A DNA stretch of 64,000 bases from Aurantibacter crassamenti (GTDB lineage: Bacteria; Bacteroidota; Bacteroidia; Flavobacteriales; Flavobacteriaceae). A model generated the notes under the pieces. That model was not told the DNA's origin. It was given only the letters and a program-made list of their open reading frames with translations, and searched no databases. The stretch lies in assembly GCF_016811105.1 (NCBI RefSeq), contig NZ_JAFBGM010000001.1, positions 2,422,126 to 2,486,125 of the forward strand, read 5' to 3'. Numbering within the stretch: the stretch's first letter is position 1; the number at the start of each line of letters is the position of its first letter. Shown in pieces: positions 8,957 through 17,729 of this stretch. The position numbers and the translations under genes were made by a program.

Positions 8957-9811
8957 TTAACTTTTTTTGGCACGCTTAGCGGCTAATTTCGCCTCTCTCT
9001 TAGCCTCATTCTTCAATACTCTTCTAGAAATGTAGATACTAATTTGATATAAAACCAATATTGGTAGAGCTACTAATATTTGACTGACAACATCTGGAGG
9101 AGTAACTACAGCGGCAATAATCAATACAACTACCAATGAGATTTTGCGATATTTTTTTAATATTTCAGGAGTAACTAGTCCTACTTTAGTTAAAAAATAA
9201 ACAATAATCGGTAGCTCAAAAATTAATCCGCAAGCAACTACAGATGTTCTAACGGTAGAAATGAAAGACGCTAAATCTATATTGTTACTTACTTGAGAAC
9301 TTACGGTAAAAGTTCCTAAGAAATTAATAGAAAGTGGTGCCACTAAATAATAACCAAATAATGCCCCGGTAAAAAAGAGGAGGGAAGCGGTAAAAATGAA
9401 ACCTCTAGAATGTTTACGCTCATTTGGGTGCAGGCCTGGGCTTATAAACTTCCACATTTCGTACAGTAAATACGGAAACCCTACTATAAAACCAACCCAG
9501 ATTGAGGTCCAGATATAAGCAGAAAATTGCCCTGACATTTCACGACTTTGAATAATAAAGGGTAATTCATCAGCACAAAAATCAGATTCAATACCTACAA
9601 AATTACCCATTTTGCATAAAAATCTGTATGTCGGAAAATCCATGCTTTTAGGTCCAAAAAGAATGGTGTCAAACAAAAAATCACTCATTAAAAGTGCGAC
9701 ACTAGCAATAATGACAATTGCTAAAACTGAACGAATTAAATGCCAGCGTAATTCCTCTAGATGATCTAAAAATGACATTTCATCTGGAGATTTTGTATTT
9801 TTCTTTGCCAT
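8957..9811 (-). CDS. tatC: Twin-arginine translocase subunit TatC
   Basis: A 284-residue inner-membrane receptor for folded proteins carrying twin-arginine signal peptides. The N-terminal MSFLDHLEELRWHLIRS segment is the signature of the cytoplasmic binding site. About six membrane spans follow, with the conserved FxFTASLLFFTGALFGYYL-like region and a Pro-rich VTPPDVVSQILVALP near the end. The tail is Lys/Ala-rich. Its ATG shares one base with the stop codon of kdsD (TAATG), a sign of translational coupling. TatA is not in the window. A Tat-type Gfo/Idh/MocA protein at 27.6 kb is a plausible client. Confidence 0.96.
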   Translation of the reverse strand: MAKKNTKSPDEMSFLDHLEELRWHLIRSVLAIVIIASVALLMSDFLFDTILFGPKSMDFPTYRFLCKMGNFVGIESDFCADELPFIIQSREMSGQFSAYIWTSIWVGFIVGFPYLLYEMWKFISPGLHPNERKHSRGFIFTASLLFFTGALFGYYLVAPLSINFLGTFTVSSQVSNNIDLASFISTVRTSVVACGLIFELPIIVYFLTKVGLVTPEILKKYRKISLVVVLIIAAVVTPPDVVSQILVALPILVLYQISIYISRRVLKNEAKREAKLAAKRAKKS

Positions 9812-10800
9812 TATAGGATGCCTTCGTTGATTAAGTTGTGCAAATGTACAACGCCTGAATATTTTATGCCATCTACAGCCAATAATTGTGAGATGCCTTT
9901 TTCTTGCATTATTTTAAGTGCTTCAACTGCTAATACTTGCGTTGATATTGTTTTCGGATTTGATGTCATGATGTCTTTGGCTTGTAATCCATTTATGCTA
10001 TCAAATTTATTAAGCATGCGTCTGATATCACCATCTGTAATTATACCAACAACCTTATTGTCTTGAAGAACTGCAGCTGCGCCAAGCATTTTTTCAGATA
10101 TTTCAATAATTACATCTTTAATATCCGCATCGTGTGCAACCATCGGTTTTTGATTGTTTTTTGAAATATCTAAAACTCTCAAGTATAATTTCTTACCAAG
10201 TGAGCCCCCAGGATGATATTTAGCGAAATCAGCACTATCAAACCCTTTTATGTCTAATAGACAAATGGCAAGTGCATCTCCCATTACCATTTGTGCTGTT
10301 GTGCTAGTAGTTGGGGCCAAATTATTTGGGCAAGCTTCTTTTTCTACATACGTGTTCAAAACAAAATCTGAATGATTTGCTAAAAATGAATCCGTTTTAC
10401 CGGTCATGCCTACTAAAATATTGCTTCCTCGTTTTATTAGCGGTACCAACATTTTAATTTCAGGGGTATTTCCACTTTTTGAAATACAAATAACTACATC
10501 GTTTTCTTGAATGGTGCCTAAGTCGCCATGTATAGCATCAGCTGCATGCATAAAAATTGCCGGAGTACCAGTAGAATTCAAGGTTGCAACTATTTTGCTC
10601 GCCACAATTGCACTTTTTCCAATACCCGATACTATTACACGACCTTTTGATGCAATAATGCACTCAACTATTTTAGTAAAATCATTGTCTAATAAATTTG
10701 CTAGATTTTGAATAGCTGCCGCTTCATCAAAAATCGTTTTCTTTGCTAATTGTAAAATTTGTTCTGTATTACTCAAGAATAAAGTAGGTGTTCGTTTCAC
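9811..10800 (-). CDS. kdsD: Arabinose-5-phosphate isomerase (KpsF/GutQ family)
   Basis: A 329-residue cytoplasmic enzyme interconverting ribulose 5-phosphate and arabinose 5-phosphate, the entry to Kdo synthesis for lipopolysaccharide. A SIS sugar-isomerase domain (about residues 40-180) contains VSGIGKSAIVASKIVATLNS and the phosphate-binding CISKSGNTPEI. Two CBS domains follow, including GIITDGDIRRML. The frame starts at GTG (10800): a stop lies two codons upstream and there is no early ATG. A TTG at codon 9 is the only nearby alternative. It is the first gene of the kdsD-tatC-lptB cluster and diverges from recQ. Confidence 0.93.
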   Translation of the reverse strand: MKRTPTLFLSNTEQILQLAKKTIFDEAAAIQNLANLLDNDFTKIVECIIASKGRVIVSGIGKSAIVASKIVATLNSTGTPAIFMHAADAIHGDLGTIQENDVVICISKSGNTPEIKMLVPLIKRGSNILVGMTGKTDSFLANHSDFVLNTYVEKEACPNNLAPTTSTTAQMVMGDALAICLLDIKGFDSADFAKYHPGGSLGKKLYLRVLDISKNNQKPMVAHDADIKDVIIEISEKMLGAAAVLQDNKVVGIITDGDIRRMLNKFDSINGLQAKDIMTSNPKTISTQVLAVEALKIMQEKGISQLLAVDGIKYSGVVHLHNLINEGIL

Positions 10801-11017
10801 TAATTAATAAAACTCTCATAATATGTAAACATTTTTAAAAGAATGTTTTATATTTATATGAATACAAAATTAAGTAATCTAAGCGTATACTGTGATAATT
10901 GTTATAATCAATTGATATTATATGTGCTAGCTAACTAAAAATGACACCAATCTTCTCAAACTATACTTTTCAATCAGTAAGAATTGCGTTACTAAATTGT
11001 AAAACTAAAACCCCGTT

Positions 11018-13210
11018 TTGAAGGAAATAAATATACATGCACCCTTAAAAAAGTACTTTGGCTTCAATAAGTTTAAAGGACTACAAGAAGGCGTAATCCA
11101 AAATATAGTTCAAGGTAATAATACATTTGTGATAATGCCAACAGGTGGTGGTAAATCACTTTGCTATCAGTTGCCAGCATTAATGCAAGAGGGTACTGCA
11201 ATTGTTGTATCGCCATTAATTGCTTTGATGAAAAATCAAGTAGATGCCATTCGTGGTATTTCGTCTGAACATGGCATTGCTCATGTACTCAACTCATCTT
11301 TGAACAAAACTGAAATAAAACAAGTAAAAGAAGATATTGTTAATGGAGTAACCAAACTGCTTTATGTTGCGCCAGAATCATTAACTAAAGACGAGAATGT
11401 TGAATTCTTTCAGTCTGTAAAAGTTTCTTTTGTAGCTGTTGATGAGGCTCATTGTATTTCTGAATGGGGTCATGATTTTAGACCAGAATACCGAAACTTA
11501 AGGTCAATTGTAAGTCGGTTAGGTGAAAATATACCAATAATAGGTTTAACGGCTACTGCAACACCTAAAGTACAAGAAGATATAATTAAAAATTTAGGAA
11601 TAACAGATGCTAAAGTTTTTAAAGCTTCATTTAATAGGCCTAATTTATATTATGAGGTACGCCCAAAAACCTCTCAAGTAGATTCAGATATTATTCGATT
11701 TGTAAAAAAGAATGCTGGTAAGTCTGGTATTATATATTGTTTAAGTCGTAAACGAGTAGAAGAATTAGCTCAGGTGCTTCAGGTGAATGGTGTTAGTGCT
11801 GTTCCGTATCATGCTGGTTTTGATGCTAAAACGCGATCTAAATACCAAGATATGTTCTTGATGCAAGATGTTGATGTAGTGGTTGCAACTATTGCCTTTG
11901 GAATGGGTATAGATAAGCCAGATGTACGTTTTGTAATTCACCATGACATACCTAAGAGTATTGAAAGTTATTATCAAGAAACAGGTAGGGCTGGTCGTGA
12001 TGACGGTGAGGGGCATTGCTTAGCATTCTATGCTTATAAAGACATTGAAAAATTAGAAAAATTCATGTCTAATAAACCAGTGGCTGAACAAGAAATTGGA
12101 AATGCACTTTTACAAGAGGTTGTAGCCTATGCTGAAACATCTATGTCACGTAGAAAATTCATGCTGCATTATTTTGGTGAAGAGTTTGATGAGGTAAATG
12201 GTGATGGGGCTGATATGGATGACAATGCTCGGAATCCAAAACCTAGGCAAGAAGCTAAGGATGAGGTGATTAAATTAATTACTGCTGTTCAAGAGACCAA
12301 TGAAAAATTCAAATCCAAAGAAGTAGTAAATACTCTTTTGGGTAATGTGAATGCGCTTATCAAATCACATAAGGCTAATGAGAAAGAGATATTTGGAGCC
12401 GGTGCTAATAAAGACAAAGGGTTCTGGATGGCGTTAATTCGTCAGGTGTTAGTTGCGAAATTATTGAAGAAAGAAATAGAGCAATATGGTATTTTAAATA
12501 TAACGGATTTGGGCCAAGCTTTTTTAAAGAAGCCAGAATCATTTATGATGACGCATGACCATGCTTATGAAGAAACTGACACTAAAGATATTGTAGGTGC
12601 AGAGAAAAGCACAGGTGCTACCGATGAAAAATTATTAAAACAGCTAAAGTCGTTGCGAAAAGCACAAGCAGATAAATTAGGAGTACCACCTTTTGTAGTA
12701 TTTCAAGATCCTTCATTAGATGATATGGCGCTGAAATACCCCATAACAATTGAAGAGCTCTTAAATATTCATGGGGTAGGTGAGGGCAAAGCTAAAAAAT
12801 ATGGTAAGCCATTTATTCAATATATTTCGGAATACGTTGAAGAGAATGATGTTATTAGGCCTGATGATTTAGTTGTAAAGAGTACTGGTGCTAATTCAGC
12901 TCTGAAACTGTATATCATTCAGAATGTTGACCGCAAATTACCCTTGAGTGATATTGCATCAGCAAAAGGATTAGAAATTCCGGAACTTATTAAGGAGATG
13001 GAGCAGATTGTATTTAGTGGCACAAAACTGAATTTGGCCTATTGGGTAGATGAAGTTCTAGATGAAGATCAACAAGAAGAAATACATGAATACTTTCTTG
13101 AAGCAGAGTCTGATGATTTAGATGATGCCATGGAAGAATTTGATGGTGATTATGAAGACGAAGAATTACGATTGTACCGTCTGAAGTTTATTAGTGAGGT
13201 AGCGAATTAA
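11018..13210 (+). CDS. recQ: ATP-dependent DNA helicase RecQ (flavobacterial type)
   Basis: A 730-residue 3'-5' DNA helicase used in recombination and stalled-fork repair. The helicase core has Walker A PTGGGKSLCYQ (residues 41-51), DEAH at 142-145 followed by CISEWGHDFRPEY, GLTATATPKV, and QETGRAGRDD. A winged-helix (RQC-like) part and a C-terminal HRDC domain (about residues 540-610) follow. The zinc-binding segment that normally carries four cysteines reads SRRKFMLHYFGEEF then an acidic stretch without cysteine. The start is TTG at 11018, because an in-frame stop lies at 11006-11008 and the next Met is inside the helicase motif. It is followed by a strong terminator. Confidence 0.94.
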   Translation: MKEINIHAPLKKYFGFNKFKGLQEGVIQNIVQGNNTFVIMPTGGGKSLCYQLPALMQEGTAIVVSPLIALMKNQVDAIRGISSEHGIAHVLNSSLNKTEIKQVKEDIVNGVTKLLYVAPESLTKDENVEFFQSVKVSFVAVDEAHCISEWGHDFRPEYRNLRSIVSRLGENIPIIGLTATATPKVQEDIIKNLGITDAKVFKASFNRPNLYYEVRPKTSQVDSDIIRFVKKNAGKSGIIYCLSRKRVEELAQVLQVNGVSAVPYHAGFDAKTRSKYQDMFLMQDVDVVVATIAFGMGIDKPDVRFVIHHDIPKSIESYYQETGRAGRDDGEGHCLAFYAYKDIEKLEKFMSNKPVAEQEIGNALLQEVVAYAETSMSRRKFMLHYFGEEFDEVNGDGADMDDNARNPKPRQEAKDEVIKLITAVQETNEKFKSKEVVNTLLGNVNALIKSHKANEKEIFGAGANKDKGFWMALIRQVLVAKLLKKEIEQYGILNITDLGQAFLKKPESFMMTHDHAYEETDTKDIVGAEKSTGATDEKLLKQLKSLRKAQADKLGVPPFVVFQDPSLDDMALKYPITIEELLNIHGVGEGKAKKYGKPFIQYISEYVEENDVIRPDDLVVKSTGANSALKLYIIQNVDRKLPLSDIASAKGLEIPELIKEMEQIVFSGTKLNLAYWVDEVLDEDQQEEIHEYFLEAESDDLDDAMEEFDGDYEDEELRLYRLKFISEVAN

Positions 13211-13230
13211 TACTTTAGATGCTTCAAAAT

Positions 13231-13268
13231 AAAAAGGGTGTTGCTTATTTTTAAGCAACACCCTTTTT
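13231..13268. terminator. Bidirectional intrinsic terminator between recQ and the DUF5686-like gene
   Basis: A perfect 17-bp stem, AAAAAGGGTGTTGCTTA with TAAGCAACACCCTTTTT, around a TTTT loop. It has an A tract on one side and a T tract on the other, so it can serve both convergent genes. Confidence 0.9.
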
Positions 13269-13292
13269 ATTTTGGTTATGATATTTTTGAAA

Positions 13293-14624
13293 TTAAAGAC
13301 CAGTGCCTCCGCTAGGTTTAGCACGCTTAAGCTGTCTCTGAATTTTTTTGATTGCCGACTCAATTGATTTTTCTGGTTCAATAATGTTGTGAGCACCCCA
13401 GAAATCAGGATCAGAAAATCCGATAGCTTCATCAATAAGAATAATTGATGATCTTATTCTATCTTTTCCTTTTGGCAGACTGCCATCAAGATTTTTCTTC
13501 CAGTTGGTAACGGCCATTTCACATGTCATGCTATATACTGAATTAAATAGTTTTCTATCCCAATCAATTTTAAATTCTAACATCACATTACTATAACCAT
13601 AATACCATTTATTTTTTTTTTCACGATAGTCAACCCTATAAGCTACTTCAGTAGGCCATACTTTTGCGTTTTTAGGTTTTTTGCGCACAAAAAGCCTTGA
13701 TGCCTCATCTTTATCAGTAATATTTAAGGTGTAGATGGCACTAGTAAGAATTTTGTTTTCTGCGTTTATATACAATTTTCCTTTATATAAAGGGTGTTTC
13801 AGGTCTTCTCGTTGTTTAAAATCTATAATGTAAATTAACTTATCATTGACTCGGGTAGAACCATCAAACGAATAAACATAGTCTGAAATGGTCTCATCCG
13901 TAAAAATATACTCGGGGTATTTCATCACATCTACAAATAGGGTGTTAAAAGGACCTCCTTGTAATTTAAGAGTTAAGGTATCTAACTTCTCATAATCAGT
14001 GCTTTTACGTGCTTTGTATAATTGCACGGCATCTCGGCGACTACTAGTGTAAGGGGTTTTGTAAATATTTACTACGGCTTCAGATAATGAAACATTTCTT
14101 TTACGTTTTTTAATGGTTTCTCTATAAAAGGCAGTCATTAACGTAGGGTCTTCAAAATAATTTTCGCCTTTTCTTTTAAGTGTTTCGCGCACCAAATTTT
14201 CAGCATCTTTTGGCACTTCTATATTTACTTCTGAAAGTTCAGTAATTGATATATTTAATAAAATCTTATTGCCGTTTGCTTTTAATTCACTCAGCGATAA
14301 TGTTTGAGATGCATAACCCAAAAATGAAACAAGTACTTTGCCATCTGCTACAGATTCAGGAATCTTTAAAGAAAACTCTCCTTCAGAATTGCTTATAGTA
14401 CTCACATTACTGTCAATTAGCGCTATAGTAGCAAACACCAGCGGTTTTTTAGAATTACTGTCTAGTATTTTACCTTTGTATTCTTTGAATGAAGCCTCTT
14501 CATTTTGAATTTCTGACTGAAATGCAAATGCGTTAGGGCTTCCTATAACTAATAACATAAGAACTACAACTAGCACATTAAATACACGACTTTTTGAAAC
14601 TAATTTTTGTGTCTTTTTCATCAT
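13293..14624 (-). CDS. Envelope protein with carboxypeptidase-like regulatory domain (DUF5686-like)
   Basis: A 443-residue exported protein. The N-terminal signal sequence ends near VIGSPNAFAFQ. A carboxypeptidase D regulatory-like (beta-sandwich) domain covers about residues 45-130, shown by GKILDSNSKKPLVFATIALI, SNSEGEFSLKIP and VSFLGYASQ. The rest (about residues 140-440) resembles the region after this domain in DUF5686-type Bacteroidota outer-membrane proteins, but it is shorter than the roughly 800-residue members and lacks an obvious beta-barrel end. The family has no assigned reaction and is thought to act in the periplasm or outer membrane. It is monocistronic, convergent with recQ, with a 210-bp untranslated region upstream in which I see nothing specific. 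Confidence 0.8.
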   Translation of the reverse strand: MMKKTQKLVSKSRVFNVLVVVLMLLVIGSPNAFAFQSEIQNEEASFKEYKGKILDSNSKKPLVFATIALIDSNVSTISNSEGEFSLKIPESVADGKVLVSFLGYASQTLSLSELKANGNKILLNISITELSEVNIEVPKDAENLVRETLKRKGENYFEDPTLMTAFYRETIKKRKRNVSLSEAVVNIYKTPYTSSRRDAVQLYKARKSTDYEKLDTLTLKLQGGPFNTLFVDVMKYPEYIFTDETISDYVYSFDGSTRVNDKLIYIIDFKQREDLKHPLYKGKLYINAENKILTSAIYTLNITDKDEASRLFVRKKPKNAKVWPTEVAYRVDYREKKNKWYYGYSNVMLEFKIDWDRKLFNSVYSMTCEMAVTNWKKNLDGSLPKGKDRIRSSIILIDEAIGFSDPDFWGAHNIIEPEKSIESAIKKIQRQLKRAKPSGGTGL

Positions 14625-14834
14625 AATTGTATTGAATTAAAAAAACATTTGCGACGAATTTTAAATACAAAGCGCAACATATGTACCTAAGTTAGTGAAT
14701 ATTAAGAGGATTTGCTGTTAAAATTTTTCCTTTTTCAACATTTTAGAAACAATTAAAAGGAAAGCCTTTTCGTAAGCTAAAATAGTTGGAGGTTGGTTCT
14801 TAACTAAGATGCATTAGTACTACTTTGAAGTATT

Positions 14835-15569
14835 CTAGTTATCATGGGTTTTATAAGAATCAGATACCAGCCTATTAATCTCATCAATTTCAGCTTTAGT
14901 AAGGTCACGATATTTGCCTAGTGGCACATCTAATTGCACATTCATAATACGAACGCGCTGTAACTTTTTCACGCGGTAATCAAGAAACTCACACATTCGA
15001 CGTATTTGCCGATTAAGACCTTGTGTTAGAACAATTTTGAAGGTATTATTGTTTACTTTTTCAACCTCACATTTTCTAGTGACCGTATCTAATATTGGCA
15101 CCCCGTTACGCATTTTACGAAGAAAATGTTCAGTAACTGGTTTGTCAACCATCACAATATATTCCTTCTCATGATGATTTCTAGCGCGTAGAATTTTATT
15201 CACTATATCGCCATCGTTAGTCATGAAAATAAGACCTTCGCTAGGTTTATCTAATCTACCAATAGGAAAAATGCGTTTCGGATAATTAATGAAATCAATT
15301 ATGTTATCCTTTTCAACTCTGTTATCTGTTGTGCAAACAATACCAATGGGCTTATTAAAGGCAAGGTACACAGGTTTTTCATTCGAATCTGAAATTAATT
15401 CTCCATCAACGCGTACTTCATCGCCCTCAGAAATTTTAGTTCCCATTTCAGGAACACTACCATTTATAGATACACGACCTTGTTCAATTAATTTGTCGGC
15501 TGCCCGACGTGAACAATAGCCTACTTCGCTGAGGTACTTATTAATACGGGTTAATTTGGGTTCGCTCAT
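14835..15569 (-). CDS. rluF: 23S rRNA pseudouridine synthase, RluF type
   Basis: A 244-residue enzyme of the RsuA/RluB/E/F family. The N-terminal S4 RNA-binding domain (about residues 5-60) reads RINKYLSEVGYCSRRAADKL then GRVSINGSVPEMGTKI. The catalytic domain contains GRLDKPSEGLIFMTNDGD with the catalytic aspartate, and QGLNRQIRRMCEFLDYRVKK near the end. The GRLDKPSEGLI wording (rather than GRLD-x-x-TSGLL) and NKILRARNHHEKEY fit RluF, which modifies U2604 of 23S rRNA in E. coli. The exact target nucleotide in this organism is inferred from that. A promoter with an exact -7 box lies 35 bp upstream, so the gene is probably transcribed alone. Confidence 0.9.
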   Translation of the reverse strand: MSEPKLTRINKYLSEVGYCSRRAADKLIEQGRVSINGSVPEMGTKISEGDEVRVDGELISDSNEKPVYLAFNKPIGIVCTTDNRVEKDNIIDFINYPKRIFPIGRLDKPSEGLIFMTNDGDIVNKILRARNHHEKEYIVMVDKPVTEHFLRKMRNGVPILDTVTRKCEVEKVNNNTFKIVLTQGLNRQIRRMCEFLDYRVKKLQRVRIMNVQLDVPLGKYRDLTKAEIDEINRLVSDSYKTHDN

Positions 15570-15604
15570 AATTCAGACAACAATGTATTGTGTAAAGTTA
15601 ATAG

Positions 15605-15637
15605 CAAAGATAGTTATTCGATTTATCTGTTGTCAAC
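15605..15637 (-). promoter_or_regulatory. Bacteroidota-type promoter of rluF
   Basis: On the minus strand TATCTTTG (15612-15605) is an exact TAnnTTTG box. GTTG (15637-15634) lies 21 bp further upstream, in the TTTG position. The predicted transcript starts about 30 bp before the ATG. Confidence 0.5.
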
Positions 15638-15703
15638 ATTTAAAATTGGCGAATTGGGTATATTTTATTGGATAAATTGTTTCTGAACAGAAAAAGATAA
15701 AAT

Positions 15704-16081
15704 TCACTTTGTAGTATTGAACTGTCCGAAATGCCAGAGCACGCCAGACGGATCATGCATAAAAATTTCTTTACCCCAGTCTTCTTCTTTTATTTCAGTA
15801 AAGCGAACGGTAGCGTATTTTTCTGTTAATCCTCTTGACAATAAGTCTACTTTGCACTTTTCTACATCATCAACTTCTAAGAATAACATGGAGTTATTAA
15901 TCCAATTTTTCACATAAGCGTCCTGCAAATAGAAGCTAAGCGCATCATTTACTTTAATAAGGCACATATTTGAACTCAATACAATTTCTTCAAAACCAAG
16001 GTCTTTGTAAAACGCTCGAGATTCTGAGTAATTCTTTGCGCCAATAAATGCTCGTATACTTTTTGGGTTATAATTTATCAT
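15704..16081 (-). CDS. VOC (glyoxalase/bleomycin-resistance fold) protein, 125 aa
   Basis: A small cytoplasmic protein with the vicinal-oxygen-chelate fold. It has the characteristic opening AFIGAKNYSESRAFYKDLGF with the family's paired-helix motif, a central FYLQDAYVKNW, and the end segment FMHDPSGVLWHFGQF. The terminal DPSG-x-x-WHF(G) wording is typical of the family's second beta-alpha-beta repeat. The set of metal ligands cannot be assigned from sequence alone, so neither glyoxalase nor resistance activity is implied. The start ATG is at 16079-16081. It is encoded on the same strand as, and about 50 bp downstream of, the serine-hydrolase gene and may be its operon partner. Confidence 0.85.
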   Translation of the reverse strand: MINYNPKSIRAFIGAKNYSESRAFYKDLGFEEIVLSSNMCLIKVNDALSFYLQDAYVKNWINNSMLFLEVDDVEKCKVDLLSRGLTEKYATVRFTEIKEEDWGKEIFMHDPSGVLWHFGQFNTTK

Positions 16082-16132
16082 TGTGTGCTTTTGAATTAAA
16101 ATAAATACTGGTTTCTTACGGTAAGACTTGAT

Positions 16133-17305
16133 TCATTGTTTTGAATTTTCTTTATGTGTTAATTCATAGCTGTAAAATTGCCTTCCTAATTCAGCTAAAA
16201 AAGGAATTCCGATGGTTTCATACTCATAATCATCATCATTGAAAATGCCATTCTTATTTACCAGTATAGTAGCGGTAAGCATGAATTCGACTTTATTTTT
16301 AGAATCAATTATATAAGCACTATCTGTTAAAGTGCCATATGCCCCTCCAATTTTATTATAGATTTTTATATGCTCAGGAATATTCTCTTTAGTATCTCCA
16401 AACATAAAAAATTTATTATATCCGTCATAAAATGAATCACTATCATAACCCGCCTGCCTTGGTGTTTTAGACATTGCAGTTAGAAGAAAATCACGCTGTT
16501 CTTGACTAAGATTGAAACGTTGTTCCCGTGCAAATTTCTCTGGAAAAATTATTCTTTTTAAAAGTGCATGTTGCGTTTGAATCGGATAATAGTTTTTTAG
16601 CTTGAAATTGAAGGGTTCATGCATAAGTGAATCCTCTTCGTAAAAACCAATACCTTTTTGAATTCTATTAATGTTAAGCGGCTTAGGCGTGGCATTAATT
16701 GTACCCGTATAGTTTGCAGTGGTGCTGTCATTCAGATAAATAACTAAAGGTCTAGTCGCAGTATCATCATAATCAAAACCCAAACGGTGTGCAATACGAA
16801 TGGGTGCAATACCTCTATTTCGCATTCTCTTATTCAAATCGTCTTGCCCTAAAAATTCAATTAAGCGATTATTAGCCGAATTATTGCTGACGGCAAAAAT
16901 TTCAGTGATTGCTTTTGTAAATGTGGTTTCAACAGAATCACCTTCAATATAAAATCTAGTATTTCGGTTAATAGAATCGTTTTCCTTTAATTTCTCTAGT
17001 GTAGCAACGGTTGCCGGAAATTTTACTGTACTGGCTGGGTAGAAATAATTTAAACTATCTACCTGAAAATCATAATCTGTGAAATATACAGTATCATCTT
17101 TTCTGTCAATATGGGTATATCTAATTTGAACTTCAAATTGTGCAACACTATCTAATACATTTTTAATTTTTGAATTCTCAGAATTGAGAACATAATCCAT
17201 AGGGTTGACCCTAATTTGATTCTCTTGATTTTTGCATGAATATAGTACCAACACAGCTAAGAATGGTAGTAATAATTTTCTGCAAAATAAAAATTTAAAG
17301 TTCAT
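16133..17305 (-). CDS. Lipoprotein serine hydrolase, class A beta-lactamase-like fold
   Basis: A 390-residue predicted periplasmic lipoprotein. The signal ends in LYSC, giving an acylated Cys at about residue 24. The serine-hydrolase motifs are recognisable: YPASTVKFPA supplies the S-x-x-K nucleophile, VSNNSANNRLIEFLG stands where the SDN loop of class A enzymes is found, and KIGGAYGTLTDSAY replaces the KTG triad near the C-terminus. The fold is that of the beta-lactamase 2 family, but neighbours and motif divergence do not indicate antibiotic hydrolysis. A role in peptidoglycan or peptide turnover is possible. The start ATG overlaps the stop of the preceding 106-codon gene by four bases (ATGA), so the two are coupled. 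Confidence 0.87.
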   Translation of the reverse strand: MNFKFLFCRKLLLPFLAVLVLYSCKNQENQIRVNPMDYVLNSENSKIKNVLDSVAQFEVQIRYTHIDRKDDTVYFTDYDFQVDSLNYFYPASTVKFPATVATLEKLKENDSINRNTRFYIEGDSVETTFTKAITEIFAVSNNSANNRLIEFLGQDDLNKRMRNRGIAPIRIAHRLGFDYDDTATRPLVIYLNDSTTANYTGTINATPKPLNINRIQKGIGFYEEDSLMHEPFNFKLKNYYPIQTQHALLKRIIFPEKFAREQRFNLSQEQRDFLLTAMSKTPRQAGYDSDSFYDGYNKFFMFGDTKENIPEHIKIYNKIGGAYGTLTDSAYIIDSKNKVEFMLTATILVNKNGIFNDDDYEYETIGIPFLAELGRQFYSYELTHKENSKQ

Positions 17306-17622
17306 GACTGATTATTATAAAGTTCGCCTCTATGTGGCTTAAGGGCATCACGAACTGTTATCATTTCATTTTCAGAAACAACCATAAAAGCAATACTATG
17401 CATTTCAGTTAGTTGCTGATAGCCGGTAATATTTAGGTTTGTTTTTTCAAGCGCCACATAGTCTTTCAAATGTATTTCATGGTGTTCAGCAGTTTTATGA
17501 GCATCGGCACCTCTAAAATCCCAAATCAATTTTATTTTTTTCAAATTCTGTTTTATTAAATGATTAATTGTAGACTCCTTGTTTTGACCAAATAAAATAA
17601 GGGTTTGATAAAACAATCTCAC
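17302..17622 (-). CDS. Conserved-looking hypothetical protein, 106 aa
   Basis: A small soluble protein beginning at GTG (17622), since a stop codon lies just upstream and no ATG is available early. Notable segments are TLILFGQNKESTINHLIKQN, IWDFRGADAHKTAEHHEIHL and SIAFMVVSENEMITVRDALK. The charged AEHHEIHL helix could bind a metal, but this is speculation. I do not recognise a named family, although the organised motifs look like a conserved flavobacterial protein. It overlaps the serine-hydrolase gene by four bases, implying co-translation, and diverges from the PPIase operon. Confidence 0.72.
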   Translation of the reverse strand: MRLFYQTLILFGQNKESTINHLIKQNLKKIKLIWDFRGADAHKTAEHHEIHLKDYVALEKTNLNITGYQQLTEMHSIAFMVVSENEMITVRDALKPHRGELYNNQS

Positions 17623-17717
17623 AATTTATTAGGTGACTAAAGTAATAAATTTGAATGCTAGCTACCTAAAAATCTGTTAAGTAAACTTTTGTAGGTTGCT
17701 TGGCAAAATGTATTTCT

Positions 17718-17725
17718 TATTTTTG
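17718..17725 (+). promoter_or_regulatory. TAnnTTTG promoter box directly before the PPIase operon
   Basis: TATTTTTG is an exact -7 match, with a TTG about 19 bp upstream at 17695. It ends only 4 bp before the ATG at 17730, so transcription from it would give a leaderless or near-leaderless mRNA. Confidence 0.4.
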
Positions 17726-17729
17726 CCAC

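Noticed and set aside
10865-10872. TAATTTTG box upstream of kdsD.
   Set aside because: The -7 match is exact, but no TTTG-like element lies at the right distance and the region is A+T-rich.
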